A stretch of 64,000 nt of DNA, from positions 1-64,000 of the forward strand of contig JTDE01003987.1 in NCBI GenBank assembly GCA_014338405.1. The letters are read 5' to 3'. Positions 12,256 to 23,560 of the stretch are shown here, in pieces. A program made the position numbers and the translations under genes. Numbering within the stretch: position 1 is the stretch's first letter; each line of letters opens with the position of its first letter. Source of the DNA: Paragonimus skrjabini miyazakii. Its lineage: Eukaryota > Platyhelminthes > Trematoda > Plagiorchiida > Troglotrematidae. The notes beneath the pieces were generated by a model. The model was not told the DNA's origin, made no database searches, and saw only the letters and a program-made list of their open reading frames with translations.

Positions 12256-12569
12256 TGCAGTGAAGATGAGCGATCGTAATATACTACTCATACCACTTCT
12301 ATTCAGTAGTAGGACCGGAGCATATATTTTGACATCGTACAAGCCGCAGGAAAAATGCAGGATGACAAATCAGAGTGCAGCATCGCCCATAATGGTCCCT
12401 GCTACTTAAAGGAACTGAGCATTGACCTCTGCGGCAGCCGAGACGGTCTGGGTCCGAATACCGCGTGCAAATGAGTGGTTTTGTTTCAGGTCTTGTTTAA
12501 ATGCTTAACCCATGTGTTGCTTTGTCGAATAAACAACCCTTGTGCCATCCGCGTTCTTGGATCACAACA
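12256..12569 (+). repeat. 5' LTR
   Basis: It starts TGCAGTGAAG and ends CACAACA, the usual TG...CA ends. It contains a TATA-like CATATATTTTG around 12320, a likely Pol II promoter, and AATAAA at 12528-12533, the likely polyadenylation signal. It aligns with 16411-16724 without gaps. About 13 positions differ, and seven of those lie in a patch of about 20 bp near 12350-12370. Confidence 0.95.
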
Positions 12570-12571
12570 AT

Positions 12572-12584
12572 TGGTGCCGTGACC
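12572..12584 (+). other. Primer binding site
   Basis: TGGTGCCGTGACC starts two bases inside the 5' LTR end. TGG pairs with the CCA end of a tRNA, so this is where a host tRNA would prime minus-strand synthesis. I cannot say which tRNA without a tRNA set for the organism. Confidence 0.8.
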
Positions 12585-12595
12585 AGGATTGGGGA

Positions 12596-13135
12596 ATGAA
12601 GATCCCATGGCCGCAGCCGTACGAGGATGGGGATGTCCGGAGCTTCCTGGAAGACTTCGAGGACGTGGCGGAAACAGTCGGAGTCAAGACTGACTGAGCG
12701 AGGCTGGCGGCCTTGCGGATGCTGCTCAGGGGCAGTGCGAAGGCGGTTCTGGAGGCGGCGCAAAGGGCCTTCGCGGAGCTGAGGTGGGCCGCCGTGAAGG
12801 AGGCGCTGATCGCTGGGTTTGGAAGCCCAGCCGATTGCCAGGAGGCGATGCGGCAGTTCAAGGACGCCCGCCTTGGACCAGGCAGCGACGCACTTGTGTA
12901 TGCCATGCCACTGCAGGCAGCGTTGTCAAGAGCCCTGCCACATTTGGACCAGGATTCGGAACAAGGCATGCTTACAGATCAGTTTTTAGACGGAATGCCA
13001 CCAGTGGTGTGAGATCAGCTCAGAGTGGTTATCATCGCACATTTGATGACGTTGGAACAGCTAGCTGAGGTGGCTCGACAATTACTGGCAGACAACTCCC
13101 CGACAGTCAGCGAGTTGAAGACTAGTGAACGTTGA
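12596..13135 (+). pseudogene. gag: Gypsy gag (capsid-like), interrupted
   Basis: The frame opens at ATG 12596 (MKIPWPQPYEDGDVRSF), soon after the primer binding site, and runs to a TGA at 13133-13135. In-frame TGA stops at 12695-12697 and 13010-13012 cut it. In flatworm Gypsy gags both places normally hold Arg, so each is explained by a single CGA to TGA change. Recognisable parts are the VRSFLEDFEDVA helix, the WAAVKEALIAGFGSPADCQ block, QLLADN near the end, and the ALSRALPHLD and TDQFLDGMPPVV blocks typical of retrotransposon capsids. A zinc knuckle should follow. Only a degraded Cys-x(n)-Phe-Ala-Asp-Cys remnant is visible around 13233-13257, already in the pol frame. Confidence 0.82.
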
Positions 13136-13242
13136 AGATAAAGAGGGAGCAGAACCGTAGCGACGTCTGTTAGAGATGCAGAAGACGTGGACACTGGCGA
13201 AGATTTTGCCCGCGGGGCGAGAAAAGGTTCCATGTAAATAAA

Positions 13243-13620
13243 CGTTTTGCTGATTGTTTTTTGTCTGGAAAGGGCGATCCAATAATAGGGGCGGTTGATA
13301 AGACGGCAGTTCAGCCGAGGACAGAAATCAATGGTAGTTCGGAGTGCTATTTGATTGACATTGGGGCGGCGATTTCATTGATTAGACCGAGACCGAAAGA
13401 AGCTGTTCAGCCGTGTGCAATGGTCGTTCGATCAGTCGGTGGGTTTACACTCAGAGTTACCGGCGTTGCGGAATATGATGTCGGAATCGATGATCACGTA
13501 GTCAAATAATCGTTCGTAATTTCCCCCGACGCACGCCAGACTATATTGGGAGCGGATTTTCTTGAACGCGCTGAGGCTGTGATTGATTTGAAGCGTGGTA
13601 AACTCGTAACAAAGTATGGA
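13243..13620 (+). pseudogene. pol: Gypsy pol, aspartic protease part
   Basis: Pol lies one frame away from gag, so gag-pol expression would have needed a frameshift or a lost junction. The protease active-site block reads CYLIDIGAAISLIRP, where D-S/T-G-A is expected; Ile replaces Ser or Thr, which should kill activity. The flap-side block TILGADFLE follows at about 13543. A TAA at 13507-13509 interrupts the domain between these two blocks. Apart from stops the frame stays the same from here to 16434, with no frameshift. Confidence 0.8.
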
Positions 13621-15000
13621 GTGGTTCCATTAGTGATAAAACGCCAGTCGCAGCTTGGAAAAATTGAAGCGAATGTACCCGGAGTAATACCAGTCTGTCA
13701 CAATCAGTTGCTGAATGAAGTGATATGCAAATTCCGAAAGCTGATCACCACGGACCAAGACCCATATGGCTACTGTGACTGGATTGAACATGAAATCTTC
13801 ATAAAGCCAGACCAACTTCAAACATCCGGGCCCAGAAGGACTCCGGTTCAACTGCTGCTCGAAATTGGGCGACAAGTGAAGGAAATGCTGAAGGAAGAAG
13901 CTGATAGCCCGCTCAATTCTCCCGTTTCGTTGGTGAGGAAGCCCATTGGGAAATTTCGATTTTGTGTCGACTTCAGAAGACTCAACGAGACTACAGTCAA
14001 CAAAGTCGTAGCAGTCCCAGCCGTGGCAGAAATTTTCGACAAGCTACAGAACGCCAAGATATTTACAGTGCTAGACCTGCGGTCTGGATATTGGCAGGTT
14101 CCAATCAAGCAATCGGACCGAGACAAAACGGCGCTCACAGTGGGAGAAAAGCAATATCGCTTCAAACGTATGCCGTTTGGACTGTCAGGCGCCCCGTACA
14201 CGTTCAGATGACTGATGTTGAGGGTGCTGGAAGGACTGAACAATACTGTTGTCTACGGAGACGATATCGTCATCTACAGCGGGAATGGGACGGAGCATAG
14301 CAGACACGTTTCAGCTGTGTTGCAGAAGATTGAACAAGCCGGCCTACGAAGCAACAGTTTAAATTGTCAACTGGGAAAACGGACGGTAATACTACTCGGT
14401 CACAAGATTGGTCAGGGCGAGTTCCAACCAATTCCCGAGAAACTGCTTACGATCGAGGCCATTCCGGTGCCAACATCGAAGATGACGTTGCGACAGTTTC
14501 TCGGTCGTGTCGCGTTCTATAGCCGTTTCATGAAGAACTTCAATGAACTCGCCAGCCCATTGTGCGAAATTCTGAAGAAGGATTGGAAACTTCACTGGAC
14601 AGACAAGGCCAATCAAGTGTTTGTCAAGATCCAACAATTGATGACGGAGGGACAGTTGACCCTGAAGTTGCCAGTGACTGGACTAAGCTTCGTTGTTGCG
14701 ACGGATGCGAGCGATGTGGGTATTGGCGCTGCACTGAAGCAGGAAGGCGGTATTGTGGAATATGCCAGTCGACTACTAACTCCTGCCAAACGAAATTACT
14801 CAACGACAGAGAAGGAGTGTTTGGCGATCGTGTGGGCATTGAAAAAATGGAGACCGTACTTGCTCGACCGACGTTTCCATGTAGAGACAGATCACAAGCC
14901 GTTGGAGTGGATTAAATCGGCGAGGGAGTATGATTTCACAAGTCGCCATATAGCTGGATAAGAGAATTATGTTCCCGATCTGCTTTCCCGAACGCAGCAC
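13621..15000 (+). pseudogene. pol: Gypsy pol, reverse transcriptase and RNase H
   Basis: RT blocks are in order: SPVSLVRKPIGKFRFCVDFR with RLN; FTVLDLRSGYWQVPI with the motif A Asp; FKRMPFGLSGAPYTF; the catalytic YGDD at 14254-14265; ILLGHKI; and LRQFLGRVAFYSRFMKNF. RNase H follows with ATDASDVGIGAAL, the TTEKECLAIVWAL Glu (14809) and VETDHKPLEWI, so its acidic residues are kept. TGA at 14209-14211 falls right after YTFR, where the family has Gln-Arg-Leu, again consistent with Arg CGA to TGA. TAA at 14959-14961 splits HIAG from ENYVPDLLSR. The catalytic residues are intact, and only the stops inactivate it. Confidence 0.93.
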
Positions 15001-16434
15001 ATGGATGTAGTTCACAAGGACGCGATCGGAGTCGACAGTATTGAACTGGAGAATGACCCCGGGAAGTTACAGGCAGCGCAGAGGGCGGATCCGACAATCC
15101 GATTGGTGATTGATCGACTTCTAACTGGAGCACAACAAGCAGGGAATGAGGAAATTCCAGAGGTGACATCCTTCAGAACGCACCGGCCGGACTTACGGTT
15201 GAATAGTGGGGGAATTTTAAAGCGCCGACTGCGGGATGGAATAAGCGTGCCTGTTATACCGACGGGGTTGAGAGAGACTATTGTGAAGGACTGTCATGAG
15301 TTGGCTCATACGGGATGTCATCGAACTTATGAAATGCTGAGGCAAAGGGCATACTGGCCAAAAATGAAGAAGGACGTTAACAATTATGTACTGGCGTGCC
15401 AGCAATGTCAGCTGCTGAAGAGTTCCAACTACCCCAGTCAGTATCCTACACAACCAATTCCGGTCAGTGAGATTGGGTAATTCTGGTCGCTGGACGTAAT
15501 GGGTCCCTTCCCAGTAACCACATCCGGAAATCAATACATCATAGTGATGACGGAACATTTCACAAGATGGATCGAAGCAGCCGCTATACTCGATCAGCAT
15601 GCAAGCACTGTGTGCTGGGCGGTAGTGGAGCACATCGTGGCAGATCATAGAATACCGCGAAACGTATTGACTGATCAAGGTCCCTGCTTTGAAAGTGAAG
15701 AGTTTCGGAATTGCTTGGAGCGTTTGGGAATCAGGAAAATTCGCACAACACCATACCATCCTCAATCAAATGGACTGACCGAACGAAACAATCGCACAAT
15801 CAAGGAGTGGTTGACGGCAAAAGGAGGGAGCTGGGAGGAAACACTACCACTGATTCTGTTGGCCCATCGCTGTTCGCCTCAAGGAACAACGAGGATATCG
15901 CCGTTTGAGCTAATGTACGGGCGCGTGCCACGCCTGCCAATCGATCATGAGGTTGGTTTATGGAGAGACCGGCGGATGAACAGGCGCGAATTAGCAAAAG
16001 CTCGGAGATTAGCCAACCAAAACTTGGCGAACGCACAAGAAGTTTCTAAGGAGCAGTCAACCGCAAAGTTGTTCGATCGAAATGCGGTATTTGAAATTGG
16101 TTCCAAGGTTAAATACATGGACAGGCGGAGTCCAAGCGCTACAGGACCAGAATCTAGGAAGTTCCTGGCGAGGTAGAGAGGAACTTATGTGCTAGTGGAC
16201 CACCGTGGTTCAGTGTATCTGATCAAGAATGATGGGAATCAACATCGAGTCCACGGAAGCCAGCTTTGCGAATGGTACGACACCCCGAGCAGAATAGAGT
16301 GTACGCCAGGAGCAGCGACGTCCCCGAGGCCAATACGCAGATCGTCAAGAGAGCAAAAGGAACCTGAACGGCTTTTGCTGCGACTGGAACAATCTTTGTG
16401 GAGGGAGGAGTGCAGTGAAGATGAGCGATCGTAA
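15001..16434 (+). pseudogene. pol: Gypsy pol, integrase
   Basis: The zinc-binding HHCC region is seen in CHELAHTGCHRTYEMLRQR and VLACQQCQLLK. The DD35E core is complete: Asp 15493 in SLDVMGPFP, Asp 15673 in VLTDQGPCF and Glu 15781 in GLTERNNRTIKEW, with exactly 35 residues between the last two. After the core comes a GPY/F-like end (RKFLAR, stop, RGTYVLVDH). A TAA at 15478-15480 lies before the core. A TAG at 16174-16176 stands where Trp (TGG) is usual, so it is one transition. The frame closes at 16434, 24 bases inside the 3' LTR, so the last eight codons are LTR-encoded. Confidence 0.92.
16398..16410 (+). other. Polypurine tract
   Basis: GTGGAGGGAGGAG lies immediately before the 3' LTR. 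It is the expected primer for plus-strand DNA synthesis. It is also read as codons by the end of pol. Confidence 0.85.
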
Positions 16435-16724
16435 TATACTACTCATACCACTTCTATTCAGTAGTAGGACCAGAGCATATATTTTGACATCGTACAAGCC
16501 GCAGGAAAACTACTGGAAGGGAAATCCGAGTGCAGCATCGCCCATAATGGTCCCTGATACTTAATGGAACTGAGCATTGACCTCTGCGGCAGCCGAGACG
16601 GTCTGGGTCCGAATACCGCGTGCAAATGAGTGGTTTTGTTTCAGGTCTTGTTTAAATGCTTAACCCATGTGTTGCTTTGTCGAATAAACAACCCTTGTGC
16701 CATCCGCATTCTTGGATCTCAAAA
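16411..16724 (+). repeat. 3' LTR
   Basis: It starts TGCAGTGAAG like the 5' LTR and carries AATAAA at 16683-16688. Its last bases read CTCAAAA instead of CACAACA, so the terminal CA has been lost by mutation. The remaining length is identical to the 5' LTR. Confidence 0.94.
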
Positions 16725-16728
16725 CTAT

Positions 16729-18604
16729 CACCACACCAAGAGCGTTTTTGCAAACAGTTGATCTCAACGATCACAAGCGAAATGGTGATCCAACCGCGCA
16801 CTGATGATCCCAAATTTCCTGGTAGCTGGTTTGCAAATGAAATTTCTTTTCTATTTACATATCAGCATACCACTGTTTGTCATTTCTAACATGCTCAGGA
16901 AATTTTAAAAAATGTGTGGTACACGACGGACAAGCTACCACCAAGCGATAACACAATAAATATGGGTATAGCCTGGAAACTTCCAATGTAAATTAATCAC
17001 ACTAGTCAGTTCATATGTGAACAATAGTCATTCATGTTTTCTATTTGTGGATAGGGAATAAATTACCACAAAAAAGAAAAACGAGTCAACTCTGATGAAC
17101 TATTTACTTCCTTCGTTCAGCATCCGTGTTACAATTATCAGTATGGTGCGTGATGACCGAATTGATTGTATTACTTATGATGTACAAAGCGTCATCCATA
17201 ATGATAGTTGCTTGGTAGGATTAAGCAACACTCAATTATATGAAAGAAGTTATTCGCCAAAAACGTTGTTCATAAATTAAATATGTGATTAGGGATCATC
17301 ACTGCTGCTTGGTTTTACTCAGTAGCAAGCTGGTGATGCATTCTCACCGAATTATCTCACATTACAATCGTACAGTTGACCTTGACAAACGTAACCGTAG
17401 GTTACTGAACACCCATCAAAGTACGTATGACTATTGTGATTACGCAGTTTGCAAACAAAAAGACACCAACCTTGCTGCTATTAATAACGCCAGTAGTGGC
17501 GGCACAAGGCCTTCGTGTGAAACCACTGTAGGCAACAGTTTATTCCACTGTGGTAAGCAGTCACAACGTTAACTAAATTGTGTCAGTTTAGGTTGATTTT
17601 TTTCGAGGTATTAGCACGTCAAGTGTTAGAGGTGTAGTTAGAAATTTGATTAAATATTAATGACGAGAACGCTTTTCTGACAAATAACCAAATTCCGTTG
17701 AAATCCTTTTCAAGTAAGCTGTACCATGTTGTCAAATCAAGTACGCAAGACGACATAATACGCGATCATCTCACATGGTGTGCTGAGGGAATAGTTTAGA
17801 AGAGGATGACACTGCGCATGAAGTGAACTCTCAGTGCAATCCGCGCACACGAAACGTAACGCTAACTCCAGTCTGGTATGTCCGCGGTCACTTGACGATG
17901 TTATTATTGATCTAGAAAACATCGTGGATTTTGGATCCTGACAAGGAGAATGTATATAGCACTTACTCTAATAAATGTCCGTTTTCAATATTATGTGCAA
18001 TTGCTGCTTGATGGAAGTTTGATAAAAACCCTCGTCTTGCGGATGGTTGAGCAGTAAGGATGCAGAAGATGTAGGAAAATGTAGAAGACGTGAGAGTTCA
18101 AATCAGAAAATATTTCTCGGAAATATTAGTGGGAGTAACGAAATTTCGCAGACTTAACACTACGCTTTGATTAGTCCGTACAAACTCCGCTTGTAATTGA
18201 CTGAAAAATATAATGAAAGCCAAGACTGTTGAGGATACAGCTCTCATTCTACCACGATATCACCTGACTGGCTGTTTGGAAGAAAAAACAGTAATACCGG
18301 TGGAAAACGGACTTTGCACACAAGGATGATATCACGCGTGTTTTTCTATATATCACTTTGGAGAACTTTTCATAAAGACGCCCTAGGAGATGTCGTTTAC
18401 TATCCATATGTAGGAAAACTTGTGTACAATAAGTTTGGATATACGGACTAAAATCTTTGGGCTTTTGTACCCCTGTGTCCGTTGAAGAGAAGCTATGCAC
18501 CCGGACAAAGTTTTTTTACATCACAAAGAGAGTTCTACCTAAAATTGTTAGCTTTCAAGTAAAGATAGTGGTTTTAAAGAAATTCAATGTCGGAAACTTG
18601 AAGT
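16729..18604. other. Stretch without recognisable gene
   Basis: I recognise no domain, RNA gene or repeat in this stretch. Frames such as 17285-17572 (95 aa) have no known motif. Confidence 0.45.
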
Positions 18605-18636
18605 CAACCTACAGAACCGTGCGGTTCTGTAGGTTG
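18605..18636. repeat. Perfect 15-bp inverted repeat with 2-base loop
   Basis: CAACCTACAGAACCG at 18605-18619 is followed after two bases by its exact reverse complement at 18622-18636. Two G-T pairs extend the stem outward. No T run or gene end is next to it. It could be a recent inverted duplication or a hairpin in a transcript. Confidence 0.85.
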
Positions 18637-18924
18637 GTGAAACATAATCAGCTGTCGTAGTAGCTGGACAGTTATCCAATGTAACCCAGTGTTTAACAGA
18701 ACCATGCAACATCATTTTGGGGGTAACGTTGAATATTGCGACGGTTTTAGGCGATTAAGTGGAACAAGTGTTCATTTCGAACAGAAAAGATATATCAGTA
18801 GATGATGGCGAAGGATCAACAATGTCCACGGATAAATGACAGCGACGTAAGGGAATAGAAATATATCAGCTCATCGTGGCTGATACGTGATAAAGATTTT
18901 TAGTCCGCTGACTTAATACAGTAC

Positions 18925-18964
18925 AGTACTCATCAGTACTCACCAGTACTCATCAGTACTCATC
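18925..18964 (+). repeat. Short tandem repeat, 10-bp unit AGTACTCATC, four copies
   Basis: Four units follow one another with one substitution in the second (CACC for CATC). A further degraded unit follows, with AGTACTC at 18973-18979. Confidence 0.9.
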
Positions 18965-18979
18965 AATAATACAGTACTC

Positions 18980-21900
18980 TTTGAATAGTTATACAATAAA
19001 ATTGTTTCTCTAGTCTAGTTCTCTAAATCTGAACAAACAATGGGTCCGTACAATGAATTGAACAGGCAGACACCGATAAGTAGCGGGGACGATAAAACAG
19101 AATTGAACTCACCCAATAAAATCGCTTAGGTTGCATCGAAGCAAAATGAGTGTTCGTGAATTAAAGGATGGCAGGACTTAGAAGCTACCTTAAAAAACTA
19201 CTTAATAAATGTTCACTTTTTCCATTTACAATTTTACAGGGTACACAGTGATTAACAGTAAGGGAACTGGTAGCAAGAACTGAAGTAACAGTAAATATTA
19301 GCAGTGCGGTTTATTTGAGCATGATAAAACATCGTATCACCTTTCAGCGATCTGGGTGATAACTAAACCAAACACAGTAATCTTGACAATAATTCAGTAG
19401 ATCTTAACAAAACAGACAGAGAGTACAGCAATGATTAGGAGGACGACAACAAAATCAACAGCTAGCATATGTGGTACTTAATCCAATCAGCGAACACTGC
19501 ATTGTCATTGTCTTGTGTACATTTTTAAAACACGTTTCATTGGGCGGTCCTGTTTCTCACAAAGTCAACCCATTCGACAAGGGTTAATGAGAGAGACAGC
19601 GGTGATCAATTGCTGAGAGTTTGTACGTACCGTCCGCAGGAATGGACCAGGTCTCTGATGCACTGGGCAAAAATGATCTTACACAAGCGCTACAAACTCT
19701 ATTTAGAGTACATAAATGCACCCCTTTGCGATGTCACAGTTGATCGAGGTTGGCGAATATATGACCTGATTCCGCTATCCCAACAGGGACCTCGTCAACA
19801 ATTCTACATGCTGGCGAGGTGACGATACTCTGGTGAACAGAGCGATCAGCAGCTTCCCACGATCCGCCAGCAACACCAGACAGGGTCGAATGATTCGATA
19901 CTTCTTGCTGGTAACTGCATGTCGCTGTCAGCGCGGCCTCGAAATGAGTTGGTTGTAGTTTGTACAGATGTAACACATTGCAGAACTAATAGTCTGTAAC
20001 AAGTTACCATCCAGTTTACGTGACAGATTCCATCAGACGTTGTAGGACAGCAAACTTCGGCATTTGTCCTTACCTCATTGACTAGCGACCAAATATTACG
20101 CCGTTCAACATGGAATCCTAGGAACCCTCCTATAGGTTGCCTCAGAGTACGCTTCGCATTAGCGAGCTTTAAGCTAAGACTCACTGATATGTCAAAAGTG
20201 TGTTACCGATGAACTTGGCGTTGTTCACTAGAGGCGTTTGAAACCAGTAAGTGGTCGTTTTGTGGGTAGACGAAATTCAAATATGGCATAATATCGTCCA
20301 TGAGACGGTGAGACGTTTTAGTAGCCTTCCGAAAACCAAATACTACTAACAGCAGCTTAAGTAACTTGAAACAGTCATGACCGCCGTTTTAACGATCTGT
20401 TTGTAGGCAACCGGAATCTGATGGTAAATATTCATCAAGTTTATCTTCGAGAATACTCACGTACTATGAATACTAACTATGATGTGCTATATGCACGCAG
20501 TCGGATTAACAGTTGAATGAGAAAGATCTTTCCAATGATGGTAGTCATTCGATGGTTTGGAAATGTCTAGATGCACGTGTTCATAGGCTTTGACAACTTA
20601 CATTCATTAATAGTATGTTTTATTACTATGACCACTGTTAAAGTATAGGCAGGAGATTTGCATTTTCGGACTATATATATCATATATATAGCGTCAATAT
20701 TCGCAATATCCTATCCGCACCCTTGTATCACTAAGAATATATTGCATCCAAATGTCTCTTTTGTACGTTTTCCACGTATATGTGGTCATCAGAGATATGA
20801 ATGACAAATTAAATCAAACGATACATCGGAAAATCTTATTCAGTTGTGCAAAATGCCGCCATGATTAGTCCCCATCTTGTCCCCTGTTGCAGGCGTCATT
20901 ACGTTTAATGCACCAATGGTCTCGGTTCAGCTGTAAAATACTCCGTCTTCAACAAAATTTACTAGCCACTGCAGGTGGTTATCAAAAATGGCAACATTGG
21001 TTTCATCGTCCACAGTTACCTATGCTAAGAGACAGATGTCGGATGTGAGGATTGCAGGATTCCCCTTGAAGTCTCTTTCTTAGTAACTGACCAGGTAGAG
21101 AGGCAACCACATATGCTGTCACAAGGTCTTTAATCTTCGACCGGTATGCCTTTTATTCTGGGGGTATTCGGCAGGTGTTGTTTCCAGAAAACCTACAATC
21201 GTGTTCCATCTCATACACTATGATGCTGTAACACATCCGAACTATAAAGACAAACGTTTATCCATTAAGAAGCTATTACTTTCCGCTTGACCTCCTGAGC
21301 ATTCGTTTGAACCCACGTTGTCTGCACGTTGGAAAAGTCCTAGTTCCTGCGCGTCCATCATCCATTATGAACTCTTCAGCTTCGAATATCTTGTCCAGAA
21401 TCTGTTGTTCTAACTGTGTTGAAGACAGAAGGCATGAACACAGCTGCAATACCCAGGCATGTGATCGATCGTAGCGTACTACATTTGTGAGCACACTGTG
21501 TACAAAGTTAGTCTGTCTGTCGAATTCTCCACGGTTCTGATCTGTTCAAATAAGGCAAAGTCGTCAATTTAACTGGTACTGTTTCCATTTGTACAGTGCT
21601 TTGAAAATTTTTGTTTTACCGGCTTTAGGACTCTGATAGTGCATTCAATTATCCTTTCTTTTTGTCAAATTATAACCTCAGTCCAACGGTTGCCAGAATC
21701 TGCCGTTATATTGAGTGATTAACATGCATGAGACGGTTCTAAAATAAAATGTTGCCTGTTCATTTAGTAACGCACCAGTATTGACCCTTTGTATTATCAT
21801 CGATCACAAAAAATCAAACCTTTATGAACGAACGCCTACATGGTGTGTTTCTAACAGTGTTTTTGTGCGCGCTTGCTCTAAAGATCTCACTCAGTTTACC

Positions 21901-22269
21901 GACTATGGACGGCTCAATTGGATTATGGTTACTTTGGGAGTATAGGGTTGAAATCAATGGCCAATGGGCTTAAACGTTGCGTCCGGTAGACAGATTGTGC
22001 GTTCGTTAGGTATGCAAGTGAAAAACAGCTAAAAACAGTGTGGGACGGTAAACATCAGCTATGCCCGAGCCCAAATACTTAGGCTTTCATAAGTCCACCA
22101 ATCAGAGTACGAACATCTATACCTGAAGCTGATGCGTCTACTAGTTGAACACAAGTTTGCATTTTAATGTACTACCCGCTCCGACTTTGTTTTGAACACT
22201 GGTGTATTGTTAGCGTAATGCATGTATTAATAATCGTATTACTATTACTAGTAGTAGTAGTTCCAACGA
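18980..22269. other. Stretch without recognisable gene
   Basis: No coding region is recognised. A 21-bp AT palindrome, CTATATATAT-C-ATATATATAG, lies at 20671-20691. Two small frames, 19610-19822 on the plus strand and 19846-20184 on the minus strand (112 aa), lie in a locally more GC-rich patch and could be remains of an old element, but they show no motif I know. Confidence 0.4.
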
Positions 22270-23560
22270 ATACTGGTCCGAGGTACTATCAGCTCATCCG
22301 CACGTTGATGAGCGTTCATCTCGCACAATTCTGCCTCCGGACTGGTCTTCGGGCGATCCGATCACTACAGAAGAAGTATCACGCACCTTGAAGCACATGG
22401 GAAACACCGCTCCTGGTTTGGACAAATTGTTGCCCAAACATTTGAAGCGTATGAAAGCTGATGCCTTGGCCGGATACTTCAACCTATTCCTGCTAACCCA
22501 AGGTTGTCCAATCCATTTATGCCGCTCTCGTATCACACTTGTACCCAAAGTGAACAATCCTCCATCTCCCACCGAGCTCAGACCTATCGCCTTATCTTCA
22601 ACGTTGAAACGTTGTTTCTACAAGATATTGGCCGATCGTTGGAATTCGCGCTTGCAACTGCCCGCTCTCCAGTTTGCATTCCTACATCGTGACGGTTGCC
22701 TTGGGGCGAACTCCCTGCTTCATGCGCTGCTTAGAAACTCATATACCACGTCTTCGAGTTTGTGTGCGGCCTTTATCGACGTGTCCACAGCGTTTGATTC
22801 TATCTCACAAGATTCGATCATCAGATCGGCCCGAGCCTTCGGTGCTCCTCCACCTCTAACGCATTACATTGCCGAATCCTACATGAATGCTTCCACCACG
22901 CTCAATGGTTCCGTTCTCCGGTCCCAGCATGGTGTTCGCCGGGGTGACCCACTGTCCCCGCTATTATTCATCATGGCAATGGATGAGGTGTTGGCTCTAT
23001 CTCGACCGGAGCTTGGCTACCAGTTCCACGACACACTGGTTAGCGGTTTCGCTTACGCCGACGATCTGATCCTTCTAGCTGAGAATCCTACGTGACTCTC
23101 TGAGAAGCTTACAGTCGCCGCTAGTACCCTGGAACTATCCGGACTGAAGATCAACACGCATAAGACTAAACTCATGGTCATCCGCCGTGACCATGAACAT
23201 AACGCAAACGCCATTTCCGATAAGTCTATCCACTTTGGCCCGGACAGTATCCATTCACTAAGCGTCTCCGACACGGTGACTTATATAGGTATCCCGTTCA
23301 TCTAGAAAGGTAAAGCATTCTCTAATTGCCATCTGCAACTTCGTACAATGCTGGATGAAACTAACAAGGCGCCCTTGAACCTACACCAACGCCTTGAACT
23401 CCTGAGACAACATTTGATCCCGAAAATGAATCACTCGTTAGTATTGAGCTGAGTCCACCGTAACACGCTCAGATTTATAGAATGTACGATTTGCCAGTTT
23501 ATTCGGCAGTGGCTCCGCCTTCCTAAAGACACACCAATCAGCTACATCCATACCAAAACC
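22270..23560 (+). pseudogene. R2-like reverse transcriptase
   Basis: In one frame from about 22270 I read ILPPDWSSGDPITTEEVSRT, NTAPGLDKLLPKHLKRM, ELRPIALSSTLKRCFYKIL, then motif A CAAFIDVSTAFDSISQDS, motif B QHGVRRGDPLSPLLFIMAMD and motif C FAYADDLILLAE with YADD at 23054-23065. The catalytic residues are intact. Stops interrupt it: TGA at 23093-23095, TAG at 23303-23305 and TGA at 23450-23452. Thumb sequence such as LELSGLKINTHKTKLMVI and the FIRQWLRLPKDTP block still follow in the same frame. The frame then shifts near 23565 in a run of six G. Confidence 0.88.

Larger units (their letters stand above)
12256..16724 (+). mobile_element. Complete but inactivated Gypsy/Ty3 LTR retrotransposon (4,469 bp)
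   Basis: All parts of an LTR retrotransposon are present in order: 5' LTR (12256-12569), primer binding site just inside, gag, then protease, reverse transcriptase, RNase H and integrase in one frame, a purine tract and the 3' LTR (16411-16724). The RT-RNase H-integrase order is that of Gypsy/Ty3, not Copia. CTAT (or ACTAT) lies on both sides, at 12252-12255 and 16725-16728, and is the target duplication. The LTRs differ at about 13 of 314 positions. Gag has two in-frame stops and pol has five, so the copy cannot make its proteins. The short gag and compact pol resemble flatworm Gypsy elements of the CsRn1 type, but I did not confirm the clade. Confidence 0.95.

Noticed and set aside
20671..20691. 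AT palindrome as a regulatory site or terminator
   Set aside because: Alternating AT runs are common in such DNA and nothing nearby needs a terminator.
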